A stretch of 64,000 nt of DNA. Source: Luteimonas gilva. GTDB lineage: Bacteria > Pseudomonadota > Gammaproteobacteria > Xanthomonadales > Xanthomonadaceae. The notes beneath the pieces are model-generated. The model was not told where the DNA came from, did no database searches, and saw nothing but the letters and a program-made list of their open reading frames with translations. This document shows, piece by piece, positions 17,539 to 30,568 of this stretch; positions within the stretch are counted from its first letter, which is position 1; each line of letters starts with the position of its first letter. The stretch is taken from the NCBI RefSeq assembly GCF_005239095.1, contig NZ_SZUA01000001.1, forward strand, positions 832,848-896,847, read 5' to 3'. Position numbers and translations under genes: made by a program.

Positions 17539-17705
17539 CCTTCTCCCTCCGGGAGAAGGTGGCGCGAAGCGCCGGTTGAGGGTTCGGCGGAGCGACATAA
17601 TTCTCAGCTGCGGCAGAAGACGTCAGCCGACGAGTACCTCCGCGATCCGCGCGACCTTTACTTCGCCGAACCCTCACCCCAACCCCTCTCCCGGCGGGAG
17701 AGGGG
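17539..17705. repeat. Composite palindromic repeat (CCCCTCTCCC family), two inverted units
   Basis: The left unit is CCTTCTCCC...GGGAGAAGG with GGTTGAGGGTTCGGCGGAGC. The right unit is CTTCGCCGAACCCTCACCCC followed by CCCCTCTCCC...GGGAGAGGGG. The two units face each other over about 75 nt. It fills the gap between convergent genes. Confidence 0.8.
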
Positions 17706-17717
17706 CTTCAAAGCAAG

Positions 17718-19016
17718 TCAATCGCCGCGACCCTGGCGATTCAAATCCAGGAAGATCTCCCGCGCCGCCACGCCCACGTCGGGCTGGTCGATGAAGAATC
17801 CCTGCACGCCCATGCTGTAGAGCTGCACCGCTTCGGCCAAAGCCGTCTGCGATATCCCGGTCGGCGTCTGGGTCAGGAAATTCTCTTCCGCGCGCAACGT
17901 GTACGGGTGCACCTGCAACCCCGCTTTCAACGCGCGGCCTAACAGCGGATGCACGATGCCGGTATTGCGCGTGCCCAATTCGGCCTTGCCGTCGCCGTTC
18001 GCGTCGATTTTCGGATCCAACGCGACGCGCGGCAACAGATTCACCTTCCACGGGCCGATGCCGGCCGCGTAGTTGGCCTTCATCCAATCCAGCACCGGCT
18101 GCGCCGTCAACGCGCTATAGCCGGTATCCGGACCGATGCCGCCCTCGATCTTCTGGTACAAGGCACCGTAGATCGCGTTCAAATCGTTGCCGCGGGCCAC
18201 GTTGTAGACGAAGTCGTAGGGCTTGGCCGCTGCGATGTCGTCGTACAACTGGGTCAGCGGCAAGTTCACGCCGGCCATCGGCATGAGCTTCTTCTTCAGT
18301 TCGATCAGGTTTTCGACCTCGAAGCTCTGGATGTAGATGCGTTTGGGATCGGTGAAACCTTGCGCGACCAGCGTTTCGATCAGCTTCGCGCCGAGCGAGG
18401 TGGCGATGAGGCTGCCGTCCAGGCGCCGGCCTTCGCGGGCGAAATAAGTCGGATGCTTGGTTTCGGGATAGATGCCGATTTTGCGGTTGCCGCGGCTCTC
18501 GCGTTTGGCGAGCTGGATGACTTCGGCGAAAGTCGGCACTGGATACAAGCCGTCGTAACGGGTGTTGCCCGGACGGATGTCGGGGATGCGTTCCTTGGCG
18601 CGCAGCGTCTTGAGTTCGGCGAGCGTGAAATCTTCGGTGAACCAGCCGGTCAACGCGATGCCGTCGACGGTTTTGGTCGCCTTGCGATTGGCGAACTCGG
18701 GATGATGGGCGACATCGGTCGTGCCGGAAATCTCGTTTTCGTGGCGGGCGACGAGTACGCCGTCCTTGGTCGCGACCAGATCCGGTTCGATGAAATCCGC
18801 GCCTTGGCGTATCGCGAGCCGATAGGATTCGAGCGTGTGCTCCGGGCGGTAACCGCTGGCGCCGCGGTGGCCGATCACGATCAGGCCATGATGGTCGTCG
18901 CGGTCGTGGCGGGTGGGTTCTCGGGCCATGGCGCCATCTTGGGCGCAGGCGGCGCCGAATGCGATCAGCGCGGCGGCGCCGAGCGTCATGGCGAGCTTGG
19001 TGCAAAGCGGTCTCAT
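17718..19016 (-). CDS. glpQ: Glycerophosphodiester phosphodiesterase (GlpQ-like, exported)
   Basis: 432 aa. It hydrolyses glycerophosphodiesters from membrane lipids to glycerol 3-phosphate and an alcohol. The catalytic region VIGHRGASGYRPEHT has H50 and R51, with metal ligands E77 and D79 in FIEPDLVATKDG and catalytic H92 in ARHENEI. The N-terminus is a signal sequence with a possible lipobox (FGAAC, C24), so it is periplasmic or lipid-anchored. Length is longer than E. coli GlpQ but normal for related proteins. No glp transport genes lie nearby. Confidence 0.92.
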   Translation of the reverse strand: MRPLCTKLAMTLGAAALIAFGAACAQDGAMAREPTRHDRDDHHGLIVIGHRGASGYRPEHTLESYRLAIRQGADFIEPDLVATKDGVLVARHENEISGTTDVAHHPEFANRKATKTVDGIALTGWFTEDFTLAELKTLRAKERIPDIRPGNTRYDGLYPVPTFAEVIQLAKRESRGNRKIGIYPETKHPTYFAREGRRLDGSLIATSLGAKLIETLVAQGFTDPKRIYIQSFEVENLIELKKKLMPMAGVNLPLTQLYDDIAAAKPYDFVYNVARGNDLNAIYGALYQKIEGGIGPDTGYSALTAQPVLDWMKANYAAGIGPWKVNLLPRVALDPKIDANGDGKAELGTRNTGIVHPLLGRALKAGLQVHPYTLRAEENFLTQTPTGISQTALAEAVQLYSMGVQGFFIDQPDVGVAAREIFLDLNRQGRGD

Positions 19017-19142
19017 GCGGCGAACCTCTTCGGGAAGTCGGGGAATGCCGACTCCCCTGCAGCCGGCCCGATCAGAATCGGCGATCCAGGTTGCGCGCAG
19101 TTGACGATTGCGGGACGGAATGCCGAATCGGTCGCAAAACCG

Positions 19143-21602
19143 TCAACGCAATGCGATGAGTTTCTGCTTGGCCGCTTTGCCCCAGCCTTCCCAGATCGGT
19201 TTGCGCAGGCGCGCCGAGCGCGCCAGGGCTTTTTTGATGTCGAAATCGGCGCCTGACTTGATCTTGGACAGCTCGTCCCAGCGCAGCGGCATCGCCACCG
19301 GCGCGCCGGGCCTGGCGCGCAGCGACCAGCTCGCCACGCTGGTCGCGCCGCGGCCGTTGCGCAGCCAATCGATGAAGATCACGCCTTTGCGCTTGGCCTT
19401 GCTGGCCGTGGATACGTATTTGTCCGGGGACTGGGTCGCCATGGCCGCCGCGAACGCTTCGCAGAAATCCTTGGCCTCGTCCCAGCCCGGCCCCGGCCGG
19501 ATCGGCAGGACCACATGCAGGCCTTTGCCGCCGGAGGTCCGCAGGAAACTCTCCATGCCGATTTCCTTCAATCGCGCGCGCACGTCGCGCGCCGCGGCGG
19601 CTACCGCACTCCACTTCACGCCCGGCCCCGGATCCAAGTCGAATACCAGCGTATCCGGATGCTCCACATCGTCGATCCGCGAACCCCAGGGATGCATTTC
19701 CAAGGTGTTCATCTGTACCAGATCGAGCAGGCCTTCGGCATCCTCGATGTAGAGATAATCGTCCTTGCCGCCGTCTTTTTCCTTGATCGGGATCGCGTGC
19801 ACATCGGCGCCCAAGGTGCCGGCATGATGTTTCTGGAAAAAGCATTGCTTGGCGATGCCGTCCGGACAGCGCAGCAGCGAGAGCGGGCGCCGCGCCAGCT
19901 CGGGCAAGATGCGCGGCGCGATCGCCGCGTAGTAATCGGCCACTTCCTGCTTGGTGATATCGCTTTCCGGGAACACTTTCTTGTCCGGGCTGCTGATCCG
20001 CGGTTGCGTGTCGCCTCCGATGTCTTTCATGGCCTTGTCCTCCCGCAGCCTGACGAAGCTGCCTTGGCGCAGCAAACCTTCCTTGGCCCAGCCGCGGAAT
20101 TGGATTTCGACGATCAGTTTCGGCTCGACCCAGGTCACCCGGCCGAGCGAGAGCGGGATATGCTCGGGCAGTTCCACCGTCGCCTGCTTGCGCGCCAGCG
20201 CGCGCAAGGTCTTGTTCATGCTGCGCAGCATGTTCTCGTCGAAGCCCGTTCCCACCCGGCCGACGTAACGCAGCTTGCCGCGATCCCGGGTGGCGAGCAG
20301 CAACGAACCGAAGCCGGTGCGCGACTTGCGCGGCGCGGTGAATCCGACGACGACGAACTCGTCGCTCTGCGCGTGCTTCACTTTCAGCCACGAAGCCGAT
20401 CGGCTGCTGTAGTAGCGGCCGCCGACGTGCTTGCTGATGATGCCTTCCATGCCCTGCTTCGCACTGGCCGCGAACACTTCTTCGCCATGGCCGACGACGT
20501 GCTGGCTGAAGGCCAGGATCGGGTCGGCGCCTTCGAGCAAACGCGCCAGCAGTTCTTTGCGCTCGATCAAGCGGGTGCCGCTCAGATCGACACCCTCCAA
20601 CGAAGGCAGATCGAACAGCACATAGCGCAGGGTCGCGTCGGCCGAGCCCTCGATCGTGCGCTGCAAAGCGGAAAAATCGTCGCGTCCTTTCGCGTCCAGC
20701 GCAATCAGTTCGCCGTCGAAGTCGCCTTGCCCGACGCCCAGCGCCTCCAGCGCGGCGACGATCTCGGGGTAGTCGCCGGTCCAATCCAGATTCTTGCGCG
20801 AGCGCAGCTTCGCCTTGCCGCGCTCGATGCGGGCCAGCAAGCGGTAGCCGTCCCATTTCAGTTCGTGCAGCCAATCATCGCCTTGGGGCGGATCGGACAC
20901 GAGCTTGGCCAACTGCGGCGCCGGCAAGGATCCGTCGCGCAACGGACGCGCGCCTTCCAGCGCCGCGGCTTCGGCGCGCCAATCGGTCTTGCGCGAACTC
21001 CGGCCGGCTTTGGCGCGCTTGGTCGCCGCTTTCTTCTTGACGGCGCGCTTCACCGCCGGCGCCTTGGCCGGCAGCGGCTTGCCCTTGGCGTCCAGCAGAT
21101 CGTCGGATTCGCCGTCGTGGGCGTATTCGTCCTGCCGCTTGATCAGCAGCCATTGCGGCTGGCGCGCTCGCTTGGCGGTGCGGACCAATTTCCAGCCGCC
21201 GTTCAATTTTTCGCCGTGCAGGACGAAATCGAGTTTCCCCGCGGCCAGGGAAGCCAAGGGATCGCCGTCCGCGCTCCACACGCCATGGTCGAAACGGTCC
21301 ACGTGGCCTGCGCCGTAATGGCCTTCGGGTATATCGCCTTCGAAAGCGGCGTAGCTGAGCGGATGGTCTTCCACTTCCACCGCCAAACGTTTCTCGCCGA
21401 CCCGGAACGAGGGGCCTTTCGGTACCGCCCAACTCTTGAGCGTTCCGTCCACCTCCAAGCGGAAATCGTAGTGGCGTGCGCGGGCGTGGTGCAGCTGCAC
21501 GACGAAGGTCGGGCGATGCCCGCGCCGGCCGACGCCGGCGTCGTCGGCAGGTTCTGGCGTCTGGCCGAAGCGACGTTTGCGGGCGTATTCGCGCAGGCTC
21601 AT
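19143..21602 (-). CDS. ligD: DNA ligase D (end-joining ligase, PE-ligase-polymerase)
   Basis: 819 aa. Three domains in the order 3'-phosphoesterase (about 1-170), ATP-dependent ligase (about 225-530), polymerase (about 540-819). The phosphoesterase keeps H38, H44, D46, R48 and H80 in FVVQLHHARARHYDFRLE and VEDHPLSY; the usual Asp after the first His is His39. The ligase adenylation lysine is K249 in HELKWDGYR. The polymerase metal-binding D-x-D is in FDLDPGPG (655/657). A lysine/alanine-rich linker joins phosphoesterase and ligase (about 172-205). It follows ku by 14 nt, so the two are one operon for non-homologous end joining. Confidence 0.97.
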   Translation of the reverse strand: MSLREYARKRRFGQTPEPADDAGVGRRGHRPTFVVQLHHARARHYDFRLEVDGTLKSWAVPKGPSFRVGEKRLAVEVEDHPLSYAAFEGDIPEGHYGAGHVDRFDHGVWSADGDPLASLAAGKLDFVLHGEKLNGGWKLVRTAKRARQPQWLLIKRQDEYAHDGESDDLLDAKGKPLPAKAPAVKRAVKKKAATKRAKAGRSSRKTDWRAEAAALEGARPLRDGSLPAPQLAKLVSDPPQGDDWLHELKWDGYRLLARIERGKAKLRSRKNLDWTGDYPEIVAALEALGVGQGDFDGELIALDAKGRDDFSALQRTIEGSADATLRYVLFDLPSLEGVDLSGTRLIERKELLARLLEGADPILAFSQHVVGHGEEVFAASAKQGMEGIISKHVGGRYYSSRSASWLKVKHAQSDEFVVVGFTAPRKSRTGFGSLLLATRDRGKLRYVGRVGTGFDENMLRSMNKTLRALARKQATVELPEHIPLSLGRVTWVEPKLIVEIQFRGWAKEGLLRQGSFVRLREDKAMKDIGGDTQPRISSPDKKVFPESDITKQEVADYYAAIAPRILPELARRPLSLLRCPDGIAKQCFFQKHHAGTLGADVHAIPIKEKDGGKDDYLYIEDAEGLLDLVQMNTLEMHPWGSRIDDVEHPDTLVFDLDPGPGVKWSAVAAAARDVRARLKEIGMESFLRTSGGKGLHVVLPIRPGPGWDEAKDFCEAFAAAMATQSPDKYVSTASKAKRKGVIFIDWLRNGRGATSVASWSLRARPGAPVAMPLRWDELSKIKSGADFDIKKALARSARLRKPIWEGWGKAAKQKLIALR

Positions 21603-21616
21603 GGATCAAGCCGCGC

Positions 21617-22525
21617 TCAGGCCGTCTTGCGCTTCCGCGCCGGGGCTTTTCGGGCTTTGGCGGCCTTCTTAGCCGCCTTGCGCGGCGCCTTCTTGGCCGG
21701 GGCGGCGCGCTTCTTCGCCGGAGTGCGCTTGTTGCGGTCGATGCTCTGCTGCAACAGCGACATGAAATCGACCACGTTGGTGGCCGCGTGCTCGGCGACC
21801 TCGGGCTCTTCCTCTTCTTTCTTCACCACGCCCTTGCTCTTCATGCGCTTCTTGATGACCTGGTGCAGCTTGGCCCGGAATTCGTCCTTGTACTGGTCCG
21901 GTTTCCAGTCCGCCGACATGGATTCGATCAGCTGTTCGGAGAACTGTTTCTCCTTGGGCGTTATCCGGTAGTCCGACGGCTTGCCCTCGGGGATGTTGTA
22001 GTCCTCCACGTCCACCAATTCCTGCGGGTAGCGCATCATCAGCAGCAGCAACGCATCGCCCTGCGGCAGCAAGGCGCAGAGGTGTTCGCGGGTGCGGATC
22101 ACGACCCGCGCCACGCCGATCCTGCCGGTGCTGGCTAGCGCGTCGCGCAGCAGCACATAGCCTTTCTCGGCGCGCTTCGCCGGCACGAGCACATAGGGTT
22201 TTTCGAAATATTGGGGGCCGATCGCTTCGGCGTCGACGAAGGCCTCCACATCGATGGAATCGTGGCTTTCGGGCGCTGCGGAGCGGATGTCGTCCTGCTC
22301 CAGGACCACGTAGCTGCCCTTGTCGTATTCGTAGGCCTTGACTACATCCTTCCAGGCCACTTCCTCGCCTGTATCGGCATTGACCCGCTCGTAGCGGATC
22401 GGCGAGTTGTCGCGCGAGTCGAGCATCCGGAACTGGATGTCCGTGCGCCTTTCCCCCGACATCAGCTGGACCGGAATATTGAGCAGCCCGAACGATATGG
22501 TGCCGCTCCAGATGGGACGCGCCAT
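21617..22525 (-). CDS. ku: Ku protein (DNA end-binding)
   Basis: 302 aa from the ATG at 22525, preceded by CGGAG; an upstream in-frame start adds 14 residues outside the family. MARPIWSGTISFGLLNIPVQL is the characteristic Ku start. The homodimer threads onto double-strand breaks and recruits LigD. The core domain extends to about residue 255 (DFMSLLQQSI). The last 45 residues are a basic K/A/P-rich tail like histone H1. The stop is 14 nt before ligD. Confidence 0.97.
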   Translation of the reverse strand: MARPIWSGTISFGLLNIPVQLMSGERRTDIQFRMLDSRDNSPIRYERVNADTGEEVAWKDVVKAYEYDKGSYVVLEQDDIRSAAPESHDSIDVEAFVDAEAIGPQYFEKPYVLVPAKRAEKGYVLLRDALASTGRIGVARVVIRTREHLCALLPQGDALLLLMMRYPQELVDVEDYNIPEGKPSDYRITPKEKQFSEQLIESMSADWKPDQYKDEFRAKLHQVIKKRMKSKGVVKKEEEEPEVAEHAATNVVDFMSLLQQSIDRNKRTPAKKRAAPAKKAPRKAAKKAAKARKAPARKRKTA

Positions 22526-22593
22526 GGCGGAAACTCCGAGTGCCGAGATGCGCGCCAGTATCGGCACGGCCGCGTGATGCGACCGTCACGCCG

Positions 22594-23298
22594 TTATTTT
22601 CGCGTTAGCCGTATGCGCTTGAGCAAGGAAAGATCGTCGACGAAGTTCGCGTAGGCCTCGTGCCGCGAGTCGTCGTCGCGCTGCCGCAGCACGTAGGAGG
22701 GATGCACGGTGGCGAAAGCGCGGGTCCCGTCCGCCAGCTTGCGCCAAAGGCCGCGGTCTTCCATCAACCTGAATTTGCCGCCGAACACGGCTTTCGCCGC
22801 GATCGCTCCCAGGCAGACGACGACGTCGGGCCGGATCGTCTCCAGTTCGCGATCCAGCCATATCCGGCAGGCCGCGCGTTCGGAAGGGTCCGGACTGCGG
22901 TGCATTCGGAACTTGCCGCGACGCTCGAACTTGAAATGCTTGACCGCATTGGTGACGTAGAAACGGGAACGGTCCAGCCCGAGTTCTTCCAGTGCGCGGT
23001 CGAACAGCTTTCCGGCCGGCCCCACGAAGGGACGGCCGCTGAGATCCTCGGCGTCGCCGGGCTGCTCGCCCACCACCAGCACGCGGGCGTCTTCCGGTCC
23101 TTCGCCGAACACGGTCTGGGTCGCCGGCTTCCACAGCGGACAACGCCGGCAGCCGGCGGCGGCCGCGCGCAAGGCGGCGAGGCTGTCGTCTTCCGGTTCG
23201 GGCGCTTCGCCTGCGCGGACAATGCGCTCGCGCGGTTTCTTCGCGCTTTTCTTGGGCGTTTTAGTCGCCGCTTTCTTTTTTCCCTTCTTGGCGGCCAA
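22594..23298 (-). CDS. udgX: Uracil-DNA glycosylase, UdgX type
   Basis: 234 aa. Family 4-like iron-sulfur uracil glycosylase with cysteines C50, C53, C144 and C162. Motif A is GEQPGDAEDLSG (78-89). The insert FKFERRGKFRMHRSPDPSE contains H133, matching the histidine of UdgX that forms a covalent bond with uracil-containing DNA; ordinary family 4 enzymes lack this loop. The distal motif is HPSYVLR. The first 25 residues are lysine-rich. It lies 68 nt before ku, in the same direction. UdgX identity is from motifs; covalent activity is inferred. Confidence 0.88.
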   Translation of the reverse strand: MAAKKGKKKAATKTPKKSAKKPRERIVRAGEAPEPEDDSLAALRAAAAGCRRCPLWKPATQTVFGEGPEDARVLVVGEQPGDAEDLSGRPFVGPAGKLFDRALEELGLDRSRFYVTNAVKHFKFERRGKFRMHRSPDPSERAACRIWLDRELETIRPDVVVCLGAIAAKAVFGGKFRLMEDRGLWRKLADGTRAFATVHPSYVLRQRDDDSRHEAYANFVDDLSLLKRIRLTRK

Positions 23299-23451
23299 CG
23301 GAATCTCCGTCGCACGGGAACGTCATCATGCGCGAGACCGGGTCAACAAGCGTTGAAGGACTCGGGGAGCCGAACTGCCCTACTTCGTCGAGCCTCATCC
23401 GACGCTTCGCGCCCGCCTTCTCTGGCGGCGAGAAGGAACCCTCGCAAGACG

Positions 23452-27903
<4,452 letters not shown>

Positions 27904-28020
27904 GGGAATCCTGGAAATCGGGCCGGATCGGCCGAAATCAACCGAAGTTCGCGCGATCCTGTGCCCTGGCCGTCTCGCGGTTTGAGACGGCGCCGCAGCG
28001 CCCGTGAACCGTTCACGATG

Positions 28021-28098
28021 TAGCCCGGGTGGAGCGAAGCGATGCCCGGGAGCAAGCCGCGACGTGTACCCGGGTATCGCTTCGCTCCACCCAGGCTA
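28021..28098. repeat. Long inverted repeat (TAGCCCGGGTGGAGCGAAGC)
   Basis: Arms TAGCCCGGGTGGAGCGAAGC... and ...GCTTCGCTCCACCCAGGCTA pair over nearly 30 nt. The element lies in the divergent gap between lhr and the sirtuin gene. Its right end supplies the TA that begins the -10-like hexamer of the sirtuin gene. Confidence 0.8.
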
Positions 28099-28102
28099 CG
28101 AT
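28097..28102 (+). promoter_or_regulatory. -10-like hexamer TACGAT for the sirtuin gene
   Basis: Six nt separate TACGAT from the GTG at 28109. The hexamer starts in the last two bases of the palindromic repeat. A leaderless mRNA is expected. Confidence 0.4.
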
Positions 28103-28108
28103 AACGGA

Positions 28109-28939
28109 GTGACCTCTGTCGCCGAATCCGAAATCGCCACCGATCTGCGCGAATGGCTGACGCCGCTGCGCCGCGTCTTCGTGCTGACCGGAGCCGGTTG
28201 CAGCACGCAGTCGGGCATTCCGGACTATCGCGACGGCGACGGACAATGGAAACGCGCGCAGCCGGTGACTTATCAGGCTTTCGTCGGCGATCCGGCGGCG
28301 AACGCGCGCTACTGGGCGCGCAGTTTCGTCGGCTGGCCGCGCGTGGCGCAGGCGCAGCCGAGCCGGGCGCATTTCGCCCTCGCCCACCTGCAGGAACGCG
28401 GCATCGTTTCCGCGTTGGTGACCCAGAACGTCGACGGTTTGCACCAGCGCGCGGGCAGCGAAGCGGTGATCGATCTGCACGGCCGGCTCGATGCGGTCGT
28501 TTGCCTGTCGTGTTCCTCGACGCGGCCGCGCGCCGAGCTGCAGGCCTGGATCGCCGAACGCAATCCGGAATGGACAAGTCTGGAAGCGGCGACCGCGCCC
28601 GACGGCGACGCCGATTTGGAAGGCCGCGATTTCTCGAGCTTCCGCGTACCCGCCTGCCCGGAATGCGCAGGCATGCTGAAGCCCGATGTGGTGTTCTTCG
28701 GCGAGAACGTGCCGCGGCCGCGTTACCTGCAGGCGCAACAAGCGTTGCGCGATTCCGATGCCGTGCTCGTGGTCGGTTCGTCGCTGATGGTGTATTCCGG
28801 CTACCGTTTCGTGCGCGCGGCGCACGAAGCCGGATTGCCGATCGCCATCGTCAATCGCGGCCGCACCCGGGCCGACGATCTGGCCTCGCTGAAGATCGAT
28901 GCGGAAGCCGGCACCGCTTTGACCGCGGCGCTTCTATGA
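28109..28939 (+). CDS. Sir2-family NAD-dependent protein deacylase
   Basis: 276 aa. NAD-binding motifs LTGAGCSTQSGIPDYRD and VTQNVDGLHQRAG are present, with the catalytic His in IDLHGRLD. The structural zinc site uses CLSC and CPEC. GSSLMVYSGYRF is the second NAD contact. The protein removes acetyl or other acyl groups from lysines using NAD. The GTG start follows TACGAT by six nt; codons further upstream lie in the palindromic repeat and are not coding. The gene stands alone. A small GNAT and a lysine-rich H1-like protein lie about 6 kb away. Confidence 0.92.
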   Translation: MTSVAESEIATDLREWLTPLRRVFVLTGAGCSTQSGIPDYRDGDGQWKRAQPVTYQAFVGDPAANARYWARSFVGWPRVAQAQPSRAHFALAHLQERGIVSALVTQNVDGLHQRAGSEAVIDLHGRLDAVVCLSCSSTRPRAELQAWIAERNPEWTSLEAATAPDGDADLEGRDFSSFRVPACPECAGMLKPDVVFFGENVPRPRYLQAQQALRDSDAVLVVGSSLMVYSGYRFVRAAHEAGLPIAIVNRGRTRADDLASLKIDAEAGTALTAALL

Positions 28940-28951
28940 ATTCGAATCTTT

Positions 28952-29030
28952 GTTGGGAGCGGCTTTAGCCGCGAGCTCTTCCATGCAGGTCGTTGTGACC
29001 GAAAAGCTCGCGGCTAAAGCCGCTCCCACA
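28952..29030. repeat. Palindromic repeat (GGAGCGGCTTTAGCCGCGAGC family)
   Basis: Arms 28955-28977 and 29005-29027 pair perfectly around a short variable loop. It lies between convergent genes and may also act as a terminator stem. Confidence 0.85.
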
Positions 29031-29042
29031 TAAGCAGGCGGC

Positions 29043-30464
29043 TCAGGCGTCCTGGCCGCGCGCGAGCAAGCTGGTGCGCCGGCTATACGCGAAGTACACG
29101 ACCACGCCGACCGCATTCCAGGCCAGGAACCAAAGCTGGGTGCGCTGCGGCAGGCTCCAGAACAAGTACAGGCAGCCGAGGATCGCCACCGGCCCGACCA
29201 GCCAAGCCAGCGGCGTGCGGAACACGCGCGGCCGGGCCGGATCGCGCTTGCGCAACACCAGCAGGCAGACCGCCACCGCGGTGAACGCGGCCAGGGTGCC
29301 GGCATTGGCCAGCGCCGCGATTTCATCCAAGCGCGCCACGCCCGCCAACGCCGCCACCAGCACGGCGGTGAACAAGGTGATCGCCACCGGCGTGCCGGTG
29401 CGCGGATTCACTTTCGACAAACCGCGCGGCAGCAAGCCGTCGCGCGACATCACGAAGAAAATGCGGCTTTGGCCGTAGAAGAACGCGAGCAGCACCGTAG
29501 GCAGCGCCACCACCGCCGCGCCGGCGACGATCTTGGCGGCCGTGCCCTGCCCCAGCTCGCGCATGATCAGCGCCAACGGCGCCGGGCTTTGACCGAACAC
29601 CGTGTAGCTGAGCGCGCCTACGGCGGCGAGCGCGACGACGATGTAGATCAGCGTGCAGCCGACCATCGAACCGATGATGCCGATCGACAGGTCGCGCTTG
29701 GGGTTCTTAGTCTCTTCCGCGGCGGTGGAAATCGCATCGAAGCCGTAGAAGGCGAAGAAGATGATCGCGGCGGCCGCCATCACGCCCCGCTCCACGCCGT
29801 CGGCGCCCATCTGCTTGGCGAAGCCGTAGGGCATAAACGGTTCCAGGTTCTTGGCGTCGAAATGCGGCATCGCGATCGCCACGAATACGCCCAGCGCCAA
29901 CACCTTGACGATCACCAGCACCGCATTGAGCGTGGCGCTCTCGCGCGTGCCGACGATCAGCAGACCGGCGACCACGAACACGATCAGCACGGCCGGCAGG
30001 TTGATCACGCCGCCGGCATGCGGACCGGCGGCCAAGGCTTGCGGGATATGCACGCCGAGCCCGTTGAGGAATTCCAGCACCGAACCGGACCAGCCCACCG
30101 CCACCGCGCTGACCACCAGCGAGTATTCGAGGATCAGGCTCCAGCCGACCACCCATGCGATGCCTTCGCCCAGGATGGTGTAGCTATAGGTGTAGGCGCT
30201 GCCCGCTGCGGGCATCAGCGTGGCCATTTCGGCATAGGCGAGCGCCGCGCAAGCGCAGACGATGCCGGCGACCAGGAAGGAGATCAGCACCGCCGGACCC
30301 GCCAGGTTGGCGCCGACGCCGATCAAGGTGTAGATGCCGGTGCCGACGATGGCGCCGATGCCCAGGGCGATCAGGTGCGGCCAGCTCAGGGTCGGAACCA
30401 GACGCCGCCCTTCTTCGTGGACCGTGACCCGGTCGATATCCTTGCGGCGGAGCCATGCCTGCAT
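29043..30464 (-). CDS. APC-family amino acid permease
   Basis: 473 aa with about 12 hydrophobic helices. GIGAIVGTGIYTLIG is the conserved first-helix motif of the APC superfamily. The cytoplasmic segment STAAEETKNPKRDL and NPRTGTPVAI are typical of the cationic amino acid transporter branch. Import of an amino acid by proton symport or exchange is expected; the substrate is unknown. The start MQAWLRRKDIDRV is chosen; the upstream open frame is only an extension through repeat DNA. It lies downstream of cfa on the same strand. Confidence 0.9.
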   Translation of the reverse strand: MQAWLRRKDIDRVTVHEEGRRLVPTLSWPHLIALGIGAIVGTGIYTLIGVGANLAGPAVLISFLVAGIVCACAALAYAEMATLMPAAGSAYTYSYTILGEGIAWVVGWSLILEYSLVVSAVAVGWSGSVLEFLNGLGVHIPQALAAGPHAGGVINLPAVLIVFVVAGLLIVGTRESATLNAVLVIVKVLALGVFVAIAMPHFDAKNLEPFMPYGFAKQMGADGVERGVMAAAAIIFFAFYGFDAISTAAEETKNPKRDLSIGIIGSMVGCTLIYIVVALAAVGALSYTVFGQSPAPLALIMRELGQGTAAKIVAGAAVVALPTVLLAFFYGQSRIFFVMSRDGLLPRGLSKVNPRTGTPVAITLFTAVLVAALAGVARLDEIAALANAGTLAAFTAVAVCLLVLRKRDPARPRVFRTPLAWLVGPVAILGCLYLFWSLPQRTQLWFLAWNAVGVVVYFAYSRRTSLLARGQDA

Positions 30465-30537
30465 AACGGCCTCATGTCTGGCGGACGAAGGCGCCAATAG
30501 TGAGGCATGAGCGGCGCCGAAGCGAGACGCCTCTGTT

Positions 30538-30561
30538 CCCTCTCCCGCTTGCGGGAGAGGG
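30538..30561. repeat. Single palindromic unit (CCCTCTCCCGC family)
   Basis: CCCTCTCCCGC-TT-GCGGGAGAGGG, a perfect 11-bp stem, between cfa and the permease gene. Confidence 0.7.
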
Positions 30562-30568
30562 CTTAGCA

